Notes under the pieces: generated by a model | What the model was told of the DNA's origin: nothing | Seen by the model: the letters and a program-made list of their open reading frames with translations, nothing else | Database searches by the model: none | DNA from: Flavobacterium sp. KJJ | GTDB taxonomy: Bacteria > Bacteroidota > Bacteroidia > Flavobacteriales > Flavobacteriaceae | Direction of reading: 5' to 3' | DNA: 64,000 bases | Assembly: GCF_000708595.2 (NCBI RefSeq) | Contig: NZ_JARP01000007.1 | Coordinates: 310,001 to 374,000, forward strand | Made by a program: the position numbers and the translations under genes | Shown: positions 17,467 to 26,585 of the stretch, piece after piece | How positions within the stretch are numbered: position 1 is the stretch's first letter | How the letters are laid out: every line of letters begins with the position of its first letter

Positions 17467-18363
17467 TTGAACCAAGAAATTCATATCAATTTCGCCAATA
17501 ATATCACATTGGCAATAAAACGCGAAGATTTAATTCATCCGTTTATTTCTGGAAATAAATTCAGGAAATTGAAATATAATTTGCTTCAGGCAAAAGCCGA
17601 AAATAAAGAAACTGTTTTAACATTTGGCGGTGCATTTTCCAACCATATTGCCGCTGTAGCATATGCTGGAAAGGAGCAGGATTTTAAAACCATCGGAATA
17701 ATTCGTGGTGATGAGCTTTTTGATAAAATTGAAGAAAATCCTACTTTGAAATTTGCTCAGGAAAACGGAATGGAATTTGAATTTGTTTCGAGAGAAGAGT
17801 ATCGTTTAAAAAGCGAAAATTCGTTTATTGAAAAACTAAAAGAGAAGTTTGGCGATTTTTATTTAGTACCTGAAGGCGGTACAAATGAACTCGCTGTAAA
17901 AGGCTGTGAAGAAATTTTAACCGATGAAGATGCCGTTTTTAATTATGTTTGCTGTGCAGTTGGAACTGGTGGCACGATTTCTGGATTGATTAATAGTGCG
18001 CATGCAAATCAGAAAATTTTAGGATTTCCGGCGTTAAAAGGTGACTTTTTAAACGATGAAATTCGTATTTTTGCCAAAAAAGATAACTGGAATTTAATTT
18101 CTGACTATCATTTTGGAGGCTATGGCAAAATAAATTTAGAATTAATTGAATTTATTAATGCTTTTTTTGAAGAAAATAAAGTGCCCTTAGATCCAATTTA
18201 TACAGGAAAAATGGTTTTTGGCGTTATAAATTTAATCGATAAAAATTACTTTCCGGCAAATTCAAAAATTTTACTCATTCACACTGGCGGATTACAGGGA
18301 ATTGAAGGAATGAATATGAAGTTGAAGCAGAAAAAATTACCAATACTCAAAAGGAATGTTTAA
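17467..18363 (+). CDS. PLP-dependent ACC deaminase / D-cysteine desulfhydrase family enzyme
   Basis: 298 aa fold-type II PLP enzyme. Lys31 in SGNKFRKLKYN is the expected Schiff-base lysine, with FGGAFSNHIAA and VGTGGTISGL as substrate and phosphate loops. It starts with TTG: the frame opens only 6 nt after the previous stop and no ATG is available before the catalytic lysine. It is about 40 residues shorter than typical ACC deaminase, mainly at the N-terminus. The true substrate (D-cysteine, ACC or another amino acid) is open. It overlaps the next gene by 8 nt. Confidence 0.82.
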   Translation: MNQEIHINFANNITLAIKREDLIHPFISGNKFRKLKYNLLQAKAENKETVLTFGGAFSNHIAAVAYAGKEQDFKTIGIIRGDELFDKIEENPTLKFAQENGMEFEFVSREEYRLKSENSFIEKLKEKFGDFYLVPEGGTNELAVKGCEEILTDEDAVFNYVCCAVGTGGTISGLINSAHANQKILGFPALKGDFLNDEIRIFAKKDNWNLISDYHFGGYGKINLELIEFINAFFEENKVPLDPIYTGKMVFGVINLIDKNYFPANSKILLIHTGGLQGIEGMNMKLKQKKLPILKRNV

Positions 18364-19243
18364 AAAAATTATAATAGTTTTCATAATTGCAACGTTGGCA
18401 AGCTGTTCTTCTAGCAAACCGGCTATTGCAACAACCAAAAAGCAAGCAGCTGCAGTGCAGAAACCCAGGACGGCCGCGACGAAAAAGCAAACTCCTGTTA
18501 AGCCAATCGGCAAAAATTATCCTTCTACAAATATTACAACTGAGGTTATTCAATCTACTTCAAAAACTGTTGTTACCAGCGATTTAATTAATAATTATAT
18601 TTTGCAGTACAAAGATATTGCAATGGGAAATATGCAGAAATATGGTATTCCTGCAAGTATAATTTTGGCACAGGGAATTTTAGAATCGGGTGCTGGAAAA
18701 GGAGATTTGGCTTTACAGGCTAATAATCATTTCGGAATAAAATGCCATAAAGACTGGCTAGGAGAAAGTGTTCGTCATGATGACGATTCAGCTCAGGAAT
18801 GTTTCAGAAAATATAAAGAAGCGGCAGAATCATACCGTGATCACGCCTTGTTTTTAGTTGGAAAGAATAGATATGCCACTTTATTTACTTATGAAAAAGA
18901 CGATTACAAATCTTGGGCAAAAGGTTTAAGAACTGCAGGTTATGCAACAGATCCGAATTATCCAGATAAATTAATCAGCTATATTGAGCGTTATAATTTG
19001 CATCAATACGATTGTCAGGTTACGGGAAAAGATTATACTCCCATTAATAAATCAACTTCAGTAAAAAATTCACCGTCAAACTCAAACTCAAGTTCAAACG
19101 ATCCTAATTTATATGAAGTTCAAAAAGGCGATACGCTGTATTCAATTTCAAAAAAATTCAATCTATTAGTTGATGACCTAAAACTGAAAAATAATCTTTT
19201 AGATAATACACTTTCAGTAGGGCAGAAGTTGAGAGTAAAGTAG
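18356..19243 (+). CDS. Glucosaminidase (GH73-like) lipoprotein with C-terminal LysM
   Basis: 295 aa. Lipoprotein signal with lipobox LASC (Cys17), then a Lys/Ala/Thr/Pro-rich linker to about residue 70. The glucosaminidase domain (about 75-225) contains ILAQGILESGAGKG, where the first Glu is the likely catalytic residue, and NNHFGIKCH. A Ser/Asn linker and one LysM (about 252-295, YEVQKGDTLYSISKKFN) follow. Expected to cut the peptidoglycan glycan strand from the periplasmic face of a membrane. Its ATG overlaps the end of the ACC-deaminase-like gene. Confidence 0.88.
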   Translation: MFKKIIIVFIIATLASCSSSKPAIATTKKQAAAVQKPRTAATKKQTPVKPIGKNYPSTNITTEVIQSTSKTVVTSDLINNYILQYKDIAMGNMQKYGIPASIILAQGILESGAGKGDLALQANNHFGIKCHKDWLGESVRHDDDSAQECFRKYKEAAESYRDHALFLVGKNRYATLFTYEKDDYKSWAKGLRTAGYATDPNYPDKLISYIERYNLHQYDCQVTGKDYTPINKSTSVKNSPSNSNSSSNDPNLYEVQKGDTLYSISKKFNLLVDDLKLKNNLLDNTLSVGQKLRVK

Positions 19244-19316
19244 TTTTCAAGTCTCAGTCACAGTTTTCCAGTTTCGGAACAATCTAAAATCTAATATCAG
19301 AAATCTAAAATAAAAA

Positions 19317-20603
19317 ATGATATATAAAAGAAGTAGTCAGCTTTTTGCTGAAGCAGAAAAAGTAATTCCAGGAGGAGTAAATTCACCAGTAAGAGCGTTT
19401 AAAGCAGTTGGCGGAACTCCTATTTTTGTAAAAAGTGCCAAAGGTGCTTATTTATATGATGAAGATGGAAATAAATTAATCGATTATATCAATTCTTGGG
19501 GGCCAATGGTTTTGGGTCACGCATATCAGCCAGTGGTTGATGCCGTAATCGAAAAAGCAAAATTGGGAACTTCATTTGGAATGCCAACAGAACTAGAAAC
19601 AGAAATCGCAGCTTTGGCCGTTTCTATGGTTCCAAATATTGACAAAATCAGATTCGTAAATTCAGGTACAGAAGCTTGCATGAGCGCGATTCGTCTTGCA
19701 AGAGGATTTACAAAAAGAGATAAAATCATCAAATTTGCAGGCTGTTACCACGGGCATTCGGATTCATTTTTGATTCAGGCTGGGAGTGGAGCTGTAACTT
19801 TTGGATCTCCAAATAGTCCAGGGGTTACAGAAGGCACCGCAAAAGATACTTTATTGGCGAAATACAATGATTTAGAAAATGTAAAAACTTTAATTGAAGC
19901 TAATAAAGGAGAAATTGCAGCTATTATTATTGAGGCAGTTGCCGGAAATATGGGCTGTATTCCGCCTCAAAAAGGTTTTTTAAAAGGTTTAAGAGAATTG
20001 TGTACAGCAAACGGAATTTTATTGATTTTTGATGAGGTTATGACCGGCTTCCGTTTGGCGCGAGGCGGCGTTCAGGAATTATATAATATCAATGCTGACA
20101 TTGTAACTTTTGGAAAAGTAATTGGCGGTGGATTGCCAGTTGGTGCTTTCGCAGCTCGTGCTGAAATTATGAATTATCTTGCACCTCTTGGTCCAGTTTA
20201 TCAAGCTGGAACATTATCTGGAAATCCTTTGGCTATGGCTGCAGGTTTAGCGATGCTGCAATCTTTAAATAATGATCGTGAAATTTTTACGCGTTTGGAG
20301 GAAAAAACAGCTTATTTAGAAGCTGGAATCGATCGCGTTTTAAAAGCAAATAATGTTGTTTTTACCATCAATAGAGTAGGGTCTATGATCTCTGTTCATT
20401 TTGATGAAAATCCTGTTGTAGATTTTCAAACGGCTGCAAAAGGAGATAATGAAACATTCAAGAAATTCTTCCACGGATTGTTGCAGGAAGGCATCTATAT
20501 CGCGCCATCAGCATATGAAACTTGGTTCATTACAGATGCATTAACATACGAAGATTTAGATTTTACTATTAATGCAATTGATAAAGTTTCAAAAACATTT
20601 TAA
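19317..20603 (+). CDS. hemL: Glutamate-1-semialdehyde 2,1-aminomutase
   Basis: 428 aa class III aminotransferase-fold enzyme making 5-aminolevulinate from glutamate-1-semialdehyde in the C5 haem pathway. PLP lysine Lys267 in TFGKVIGGGLPVGAF, and Asp239 of LIFDEVMTGFR for the pyridine nitrogen. N-terminal VIPGGVNSPVRAFK and GTEACMSAIRLARG are typical of HemL. Length is normal. It stands alone, with a clear intrinsic terminator after it, and no other hem gene is adjacent. Confidence 0.97.
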   Translation: MIYKRSSQLFAEAEKVIPGGVNSPVRAFKAVGGTPIFVKSAKGAYLYDEDGNKLIDYINSWGPMVLGHAYQPVVDAVIEKAKLGTSFGMPTELETEIAALAVSMVPNIDKIRFVNSGTEACMSAIRLARGFTKRDKIIKFAGCYHGHSDSFLIQAGSGAVTFGSPNSPGVTEGTAKDTLLAKYNDLENVKTLIEANKGEIAAIIIEAVAGNMGCIPPQKGFLKGLRELCTANGILLIFDEVMTGFRLARGGVQELYNINADIVTFGKVIGGGLPVGAFAARAEIMNYLAPLGPVYQAGTLSGNPLAMAAGLAMLQSLNNDREIFTRLEEKTAYLEAGIDRVLKANNVVFTINRVGSMISVHFDENPVVDFQTAAKGDNETFKKFFHGLLQEGIYIAPSAYETWFITDALTYEDLDFTINAIDKVSKTF

Positions 20604-20628
20604 TATAGAATTCGAATAATTTACCTTG

Positions 20629-20665
20629 AGGCTTGACTTTTTAATTAAAGTTGAGCCTTTTTTAT
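20629..20665 (+). terminator. hemL terminator
   Basis: Stem AGGCT-TG-ACTTT / AAAGT-TG-AGCCT followed by T6, 25 nt after the hemL stop. Confidence 0.85.
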
Positions 20666-20720
20666 TGCTTTAAATTTGATTTTTTTTTAGTTAATAAAAA
20701 GTTAATGAGCGGTTATTTAC

Positions 20721-20750
20721 TTGTATAATTGTAATCAAAAATTATTTTTG
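20721..20750 (+). promoter_or_regulatory. Promoter of the metalloprotease gene
   Basis: TTG at 20721-20723, 19-nt spacer, TATTTTTG at 20743-20750: both elements and spacing agree with the Bacteroidota consensus TTG-N17-23-TAnnTTTG. The ATG follows 30 nt later. Confidence 0.7.
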
Positions 20751-20780
20751 TTTATCAAATAACCACTAAACCTACAGTAA

Positions 20781-23261
20781 ATGAAGAAATTTTTCATTTT
20801 ATCTACAATGGCCGCTTTTGTGCTGTTTCCAACCCATCAATTTGCCCAATCTACAAAGAAAAAATCTAAAAAAGACGAGACAGCTGTTGCTCCTCCGCCA
20901 GAGAAAAAATCAGAATCAACTATTAAAGAATACAGCAAAGTAATTACAAAAGATGCTATATCTGACGAAGGACTTTTTACAGTTCACAAAGTAGATAAAA
21001 AGTATTACTTCGAGATTCCGAATAAATATTTAAACAAGGATATGCTTTTAGTAAGCCGACTTTCTAAACTGCCTTCTAATTTAGGAGGAGGATATGTAAA
21101 TGCCGGTTCTGAAACAAATGAACAATTAATTGTCTGGCAACGCTTTCAGGATAAAATCCTTATCAAATCAAAATCATATAATTCAGTTGCCAATGATACT
21201 TTGCCGATCAGCATTTCGGTTAAATCAAACAATTATGAGCCAACTTTATTTGCTTTTGATATTGTTGCTTTCAGTAAAGATTCAGCAAATACTGTTATCG
21301 ATGTTACTAAATTTTATAGTACAGATGTAAAAGCAATCAGCGGCATTTCTGCAGAAATGCGTGAAACCTATAAAGTAAAAGGACTTGATGATTCGAGAAG
21401 TTTTATCAATACAATCAAAAGTTTTCCGATGAATATCGAAGTGATTCAGGATATGACTTATAATGCTTCGAAACCTTCAATTTTAGAAGACACAGAATCG
21501 ATAAGTATTCAAATGAATCAATCGATGGTTTTATTGCCAGAAGTGCCGATGAAAGCAAGATTAGCAGATCCGAGAGTTGGATTTTTTACAGTGAGTCAAT
21601 ACGATTATGGGAGCAATGAATTAAAATCAGATCTTAAAACGTACATCCGCCGTTGGCGATTAGAACCGAAAGATCCTGAAGCTTATAACAGAGGAGAATT
21701 GGTTGAACCAATAAAACCTATTGTTTATTATTTAGATCCGGCAACTCCTGAGAAATTGAAAAAATACATCAAACAAGGAATTGAAGAATGGCAGAAACCT
21801 TTTGAAACGGCAGGATTTAAAAATGCAATTATTGCAAAAGATGCACCAACAAAAGAAGAAGATCCAGATTTTAGTCCAGAAGATGTTCGTTATTCGGTAA
21901 TTCGTTATGTAGCAAGCACAACTAGAAATGCGGTGGGACCAAGCGTTTCGGATCCGCGTACAGGAGAAATTATCGAAAGTGATGTTATCTGGTACCACAA
22001 TCATTTGCGTTCGTATAGAAACCGTTATTTGTTAGAAACTGGTGCTGCAAATCCAAAAGCTAGAACTTTGCAGACCAGCGACGAAGAAATGGGCGAAATG
22101 ATGCGAATGGTAATTGCTCACGAAGTGGGTCATGCTTTAGGTTTTCCTCATAATATGGGCGCCAGCTCTTCATATGATTGTGAAAGTTATAGAAATGGAG
22201 AATTTACACAGAAAAATGGTATATCGCCAAGTATAATGGATTATGCCCGTTACAATTATATTGCACAGCCTGGTGATCAAAATATTCGTTTTATTCGTAA
22301 AATGGGAGCATATGATCATTATGCTTTGAATTGGGGTTACAGGGTAATTCCGAATGCGAAATCTCCACAAGATGAAACGCCAACTTTAGACAAATGGGTT
22401 TTAGAAAAAGCTGGAAATCCAATTTATAAATTTGGAAAACAAAGCAGTGCATTTGATCCTTCTTCTCAAACAGAAGATATTGGAAATAATTCAATGAAAG
22501 CGAGCACATACGGACTTAAAAATTTAGAATATGTGGCAAATCATTTAAGTGAATGGACGAGTAATGTCACAAATAATTACGATGATTTAGATGAGTTGTA
22601 TAAAGAAATGCTAGATGTTTGGAGCCGATATGTAGGTCATGTTGTAACGAATGTTGGAGGTGTTTATGAAAATACAAAGAATCCAAATCAAGCTGGAAAT
22701 GTTTATGAAGCAGTGCCAAAAGCAAGACAAATTGAAGCAATGAATTGGCTTCAGGCAAATGCTTTTGCATCGCCAACCTGGATTGTAAATGTAAATACTT
22801 TAAAAAATACTGAGTTTGCAGGATATACAGAAACGTTTAGAAATATTCAGGTAAAACAATTGAATAGTTTATTGAGTTTAGGACGTATAGGCAGATTAAT
22901 GGATAATGAAATACTAGGAGCAGATACTTACAAAGCATTGGATTTCTTTAAAGACATCCGAAAAGGAATTTGGAAAGAAGCCGGAACAGCAACAAACGTT
23001 ACTATTTACCGCAGAAATCTGCAAAGAGGGTATATTGATAGGATGGGAGCCTTGATGACGGAGGAAATTAAACCTAACGACAGATCTACCATTTACTATA
23101 ATGTTTCTCAATCTGATCTTAGAGCTTTAGTTAGAGGTGAATTAACCGTTCTGAAAAAATCACTTACAGCGGCAAAAGCGTTGGGTGTAAATACAGAAAC
23201 AAAATACCATTATGAAGATTGTATCAAAAGAATTGATTTGATTTTAAATCCGATAAAATAA
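20781..23261 (+). CDS. Secreted zinc-dependent metalloprotease (DUF5117/DUF5118 type)
   Basis: 826 aa. Residues 1-22 are a signal peptide (FPTHQFAQ). A Lys-rich linker is followed by a long N-terminal region of DUF5118/DUF5117 type (about 45-310). The metzincin-like catalytic region has AHEVGHALGFPHN, giving His447, Glu448, His451 and His457 (HExxHxxGxxH). SIMDYARYNYIAQPGD downstream supplies the Met-turn. A C-terminal DUF4953-like region completes it. No T9SS domain is seen, so the protein is probably periplasmic. Large relatives are common in Bacteroidota, with unknown physiological substrates. Confidence 0.88.
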   Translation: MKKFFILSTMAAFVLFPTHQFAQSTKKKSKKDETAVAPPPEKKSESTIKEYSKVITKDAISDEGLFTVHKVDKKYYFEIPNKYLNKDMLLVSRLSKLPSNLGGGYVNAGSETNEQLIVWQRFQDKILIKSKSYNSVANDTLPISISVKSNNYEPTLFAFDIVAFSKDSANTVIDVTKFYSTDVKAISGISAEMRETYKVKGLDDSRSFINTIKSFPMNIEVIQDMTYNASKPSILEDTESISIQMNQSMVLLPEVPMKARLADPRVGFFTVSQYDYGSNELKSDLKTYIRRWRLEPKDPEAYNRGELVEPIKPIVYYLDPATPEKLKKYIKQGIEEWQKPFETAGFKNAIIAKDAPTKEEDPDFSPEDVRYSVIRYVASTTRNAVGPSVSDPRTGEIIESDVIWYHNHLRSYRNRYLLETGAANPKARTLQTSDEEMGEMMRMVIAHEVGHALGFPHNMGASSSYDCESYRNGEFTQKNGISPSIMDYARYNYIAQPGDQNIRFIRKMGAYDHYALNWGYRVIPNAKSPQDETPTLDKWVLEKAGNPIYKFGKQSSAFDPSSQTEDIGNNSMKASTYGLKNLEYVANHLSEWTSNVTNNYDDLDELYKEMLDVWSRYVGHVVTNVGGVYENTKNPNQAGNVYEAVPKARQIEAMNWLQANAFASPTWIVNVNTLKNTEFAGYTETFRNIQVKQLNSLLSLGRIGRLMDNEILGADTYKALDFFKDIRKGIWKEAGTATNVTIYRRNLQRGYIDRMGALMTEEIKPNDRSTIYYNVSQSDLRALVRGELTVLKKSLTAAKALGVNTETKYHYEDCIKRIDLILNPIK

Positions 23262-23270
23262 TAAAAACAA

Positions 23271-23298
23271 AAAAGAGGCTTTTAAAGCCTCTTTTTTT
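23271..23298. terminator. Bidirectional terminator between metalloprotease and DUF4890 genes
   Basis: Stem AAAAGAGGC/GCCTCTTTT (23271-23279 with 23287-23295) with a TTTTAAA loop. T-run on the plus strand, and T-rich on the minus strand as well. Confidence 0.88.
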
Positions 23299-23308
23299 TT
23301 GATCTCAA

Positions 23309-24055
23309 TTACATTTTATCTTTTCGGTGATCTTTCATTTTATCTTTATGCTCTTTTTGAATCGCAGTCCATTTTTTATATTGGTCAGCATTCAAAATCG
23401 ATTTCATTTTAGCATCTGTTGCTTTATGATCTTCTTCCATTTGTTTTTTCATGGCTTTTTTCTCAGCATCAGTTGGCTTTGCATCAGTATCTTTTCTGCT
23501 TTTTTTAAGCATTTCCATTTTGGTACTTCTGTCAGATAAAAGTTCTCCAACTTGTTTTTGCTGCGCTGCATTTAAATTTAACTCAGTTGTTAATTTTTGC
23601 AAATGTGCTTGATCACGTTCTTGCGGCGTTTTGTGATCTTTTCTTTTATGATCACCTTTTCTGAAATCACCTTTATGTTCTTTTTTAAGCGCAGTCCATT
23701 TTGTGTATTGATCTGCATTCAAAATCGATTTCATTTTAGCATCATTAGCTTCTTTTTCAGCAGTCATTTGTTTTTTAAAAGCTTCTTTTTCTGCATCAGT
23801 AGGTTTTGTTTTATTATCCTTTCTTGCTGCTTTAAACTTTTCTGCTTTGGCACTTCTTTCTGCTAAAAGCTGTTTTACTTGTTCTTGCTGTTTTTTATCT
23901 AAATTCAATTCAGAAGTCAGTTTTTGTAAATGTTTTTCATTTCGCTGTTCCGGAGTTAAATTTTCTTTTTGATCACGCGCCGGTTTCTGATTGATGTCTT
24001 GTGCAAAACTTACTACTCCAACGAATAATAAAGCTGCGATAAATAATTTTTTCAT
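23309..24055 (-). CDS. DUF4890/Spy-like periplasmic protein with two repeated domains
   Basis: 248 aa. Signal peptide MKKLFIAALLFVGVVSFAQ, then two homologous units (about residues 33-130 and 140-240), each with HLQKLT-ELNL, a Q-Q-xQV-LL-RS helix, a KPTDAEK segment and SILNADQYxKWTA. Nearly all helical, Lys/Glu/Gln-rich, with LTPEQ-like motifs that recall Spy/CpxP periplasmic chaperones. A chaperone role is only an analogy. It is paralogous to the next gene upstream (24221-24658), which has one unit and an almost identical signal peptide. Confidence 0.78.
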   Translation of the reverse strand: MKKLFIAALLFVGVVSFAQDINQKPARDQKENLTPEQRNEKHLQKLTSELNLDKKQQEQVKQLLAERSAKAEKFKAARKDNKTKPTDAEKEAFKKQMTAEKEANDAKMKSILNADQYTKWTALKKEHKGDFRKGDHKRKDHKTPQERDQAHLQKLTTELNLNAAQQKQVGELLSDRSTKMEMLKKSRKDTDAKPTDAEKKAMKKQMEEDHKATDAKMKSILNADQYKKWTAIQKEHKDKMKDHRKDKM

Positions 24056-24186
24056 AATTCGTTTTTTTTTAAATGATTATACCATTTAGACTTCGGAGAG
24101 TTGGATAAGTTTAATGCGTTTTTAAGGTTTATCTTTTATTTAACAGAAAGTATTAAGAAAAGCATAATTTGTATTAGGAAATAAAA

Positions 24187-24212
24187 AAAGAGGCTTTTCA
24201 GTGCCTCTTTTT
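24187..24212 (-). terminator. Terminator of the single-domain DUF4890 gene
   Basis: AAAGAGGC/GCCTCTTT stem (24187-24194 with 24203-24210), 8-nt loop. On the minus strand it is followed by a T7 run. Confidence 0.82.
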
Positions 24213-24220
24213 AATTGTAA

Positions 24221-24658
24221 TTATTGATTTTCTTTTCTGTACTCTTTCATTTTTTCTCTCGCTTTGTCTTTGTTCTCTTCCTGAATAGCAGTCCATTTTT
24301 TATATTGGTCTGCAGTTAGAATAGTTTTCATTTTAGCGTCATTTGCTTCTTTTTCAGCAATCATTTCTTTTTTGAAAGCTTCTCTCTGATCAGCAGTTGG
24401 TTTTACATCGCTGTTTTTTTGAGCTTTACGAGCGTCTCTAAGTTTTTCAGCCTTAGCGCTTCTTTCTGCTAAAAGCTGTTTTACCTGTGCTTGCTGATTT
24501 GCATCTAAACTTAAATCAGTTGTTAGTTTTTTTAACTGTTTTTCATTGCGTTGTTCAGGAGTTAATCTTTCTCTTTGATCGCGAGATGGCTGATCCATGT
24601 CTTGTGCAAAACTTGCCATTCCAACGAATAACAAAGCTGCGATAAATAATTTTTTCAT
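24221..24658 (-). CDS. DUF4890/Spy-like periplasmic protein, single domain
   Basis: 145 aa. Signal peptide MKKLFIAALLFVGMASFAQ, mature N-terminus near QDMDQPSRDQ. One helical unit with LTPEQRNEKQLKKLT, QQAQVKQLLAERSAKAEKL and ILTADQYKKWTAI. Its sequence is close to the first unit of the 23309-24055 protein. The two genes lie in tandem on the minus strand, each with its own terminator, and probably arose by duplication. Function unknown. A periplasmic stress or chaperone role is possible by analogy to Spy. Confidence 0.75.
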   Translation of the reverse strand: MKKLFIAALLFVGMASFAQDMDQPSRDQRERLTPEQRNEKQLKKLTTDLSLDANQQAQVKQLLAERSAKAEKLRDARKAQKNSDVKPTADQREAFKKEMIAEKEANDAKMKTILTADQYKKWTAIQEENKDKAREKMKEYRKENQ

Positions 24659-24849
24659 GAGGTAAGTTTTTTAATTGTTATACGAATTAGACTTTATAAG
24701 ATTAATTAGGTTTAATTGAATTGCGAGAATTATAATTTATTTAACAAATTGAAGCGTAATTAATTAAAACGCTTTTAGTTATAAAAAAATTATAGAATTA
24801 ATTGCGTATTTTTAGGGTATCAAGAAGTTAACAATTTAGAAAAAATATT

Positions 24850-25875
24850 ATGAGTGCAATTGCTACATCACAGAATACTAAAATCGCCTTCTTTTCAACC
24901 CAGCCTTACGACAAGACTTTTTTTAATAAATACAATGCTGATTTTGGTTTTGAATTGGATTTTTATGAAACGCAACTTAACTCGCAAACCGTCATTTTAA
25001 TTGAAAATTCGCATATTGTTTGTGTTTTTGTAAATGACATTGTCAATGAAGCTGTAATTAAACAATTGGCAGAAAAAAATGTAAAAATTATAGCATTACG
25101 TTGCGCCGGTTTCAATAATGTTGATCTGGAAGCTGCCAAAAAGTACAATATAAAAGTGTGCCGTGTACCAGCGTATTCACCACAAGCAGTTGCAGAACAT
25201 GCGATGGCGATGATTTTGACTTTAAACCGAAAAACTCATAAAGCTTACAATAGAGTTCGTGAACAAAACTTCTCTCTAAACGGATTATTAGGTTTCGATT
25301 TATTCGGAAAAACAATTGGAATTATTGGAACAGGAAATATCGGAAAAGCTTTTGCAAAAATTGCTTTAGGTTTTGGCTGTAAAGTATTGGCATACGATAT
25401 TGTAACAAATCCCGAAATGGAAAAGGACGGAGTTAAATTTGTTTCTTTAGAAGAAATTTTTAAATCCAGTGATATAATTTCTCTTCATTGTCCGTTAAAC
25501 GATCAAACGAAACATGTAATCAATAAAAATTCTATCGATTTGATGAAAGAAAGCGTTATGATCATCAATACCAGTCGAGGCGGACTGATAGAAACTGCCT
25601 GTGTAATTGAAGGCTTAAAAGAAGGGAAAATAGGTTATTTAGGAATCGATGTTTATGAGCAGGAAGAAAAACTTTTCTTTAGAGATTTATCTGCTGATAT
25701 TATACAGGACGATGCTATTCAGCGTTTGATGAGTTTTCCTAATGTTTTGGTTACTGCACATCAGGCATTTTTTACCAATGAAGCTTTAACCCAGATTGCT
25801 CTGGTTACTTTTAATAATATTAAATCTTTGTTGATAGAGAATGATATTGAAAATAAAGCTGCATTGTTAGTTTAA
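24850..25875 (+). CDS. ldhA: D-lactate dehydrogenase family 2-hydroxyacid dehydrogenase
   Basis: 341 aa D-isomer-specific 2-hydroxyacid dehydrogenase. NAD site GIIGTGNIGKAF, catalytic Arg in NTSRGGLI, Glu near IDVYEQEE, and the catalytic His in LVTAHQAFFT. The YEQEEKLFFRDLS insert is characteristic of fermentative D-LDH (LdhA) rather than of glycerate or phosphoglycerate dehydrogenases. Expected to reduce pyruvate to D-lactate with NADH. A lipoprotein gene follows 27 nt later. Confidence 0.88.
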   Translation: MSAIATSQNTKIAFFSTQPYDKTFFNKYNADFGFELDFYETQLNSQTVILIENSHIVCVFVNDIVNEAVIKQLAEKNVKIIALRCAGFNNVDLEAAKKYNIKVCRVPAYSPQAVAEHAMAMILTLNRKTHKAYNRVREQNFSLNGLLGFDLFGKTIGIIGTGNIGKAFAKIALGFGCKVLAYDIVTNPEMEKDGVKFVSLEEIFKSSDIISLHCPLNDQTKHVINKNSIDLMKESVMIINTSRGGLIETACVIEGLKEGKIGYLGIDVYEQEEKLFFRDLSADIIQDDAIQRLMSFPNVLVTAHQAFFTNEALTQIALVTFNNIKSLLIENDIENKAALLV

Positions 25876-25902
25876 ATGTTACAAATTTAAAAATAAGAAA
25901 TT

Positions 25903-26505
25903 ATGAAGACTAAAATTTTAATCGCATCTGCTATTCTGGTTTTATATTCTTGTCAAAATAAAGACAAAACCGAATCGAAAAATATAATTAAAACAATTGC
26001 CGAAGATACTTTATCAAAAACTGTTGCAGGGACTGCAGATGTAAGTGAGGCTACTCCAAAAGATGACAAAGCAGTCGAGCTGATTCGCAAGCAATTAAAT
26101 GTTTTGCTTGAGAAAGATTTGCCTGCAATGACAAAAAATGATCGATTTTTTTATTATGAAGCTTTTGATTTAAATAATGACAAGAAAAACGAATACTTTA
26201 TTGGTTTTTCTAATTCTTATTTCTGCGGAAGCGGAGGCTGTTCAGGCTTTATTTTAAATAACAACGGAAGTGTAATCAATCGTTTCTCCGCAACCGATTT
26301 TCCGATTTTAGTAACAGCTTCAGTGTCTGAGAAATTTTATGATCTTGTATTTGAAACTGGAGGAAAATTTCATCTTTTAAAAATGAAAAACGGAAAATAT
26401 CCTTTAAATCCATCTGTTCAGGAAGTTTGGAGAGGTGAAAATCCAAAAGAAAGTACTTCAGTCTTGGATATTAATGAGAAGAAATTGGAGAAATATTCGT
26501 TTTAG
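25903..26505 (+). CDS. Hypothetical lipoprotein
   Basis: 200 aa. Signal MKTKILIASAILVLYSC with lipobox LYSC (Cys17) and a short Lys/Glu linker. The soluble region contains FDLNNDKKNEYFIGFSN, an Asp/Asn-rich loop like those that bind calcium or occur in FG-GAP repeats, and a CGSGGCSG motif with two cysteines close together. I do not recognise the family. It is probably co-transcribed with ldhA, from which it is 27 nt away. Confidence 0.6.
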   Translation: MKTKILIASAILVLYSCQNKDKTESKNIIKTIAEDTLSKTVAGTADVSEATPKDDKAVELIRKQLNVLLEKDLPAMTKNDRFFYYEAFDLNNDKKNEYFIGFSNSYFCGSGGCSGFILNNNGSVINRFSATDFPILVTASVSEKFYDLVFETGGKFHLLKMKNGKYPLNPSVQEVWRGENPKESTSVLDINEKKLEKYSF

Positions 26506-26511
26506 AATGCA

Positions 26512-26544
26512 AAACCCGACTGGTTTAAAAAACGTGTCGGGTTT
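26512..26544. terminator. Terminator between the lipoprotein gene and lysS
   Basis: Stem AAACCCGAC/GTCGGGTTT, 15-nt loop, between convergent genes. T-runs are short on both sides (TTT on plus, TTTT on minus). Confidence 0.65.
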
Positions 26545-26585
26545 AAATATTATAAATATCAATTTGGAATTTTCCAAACGATCAA

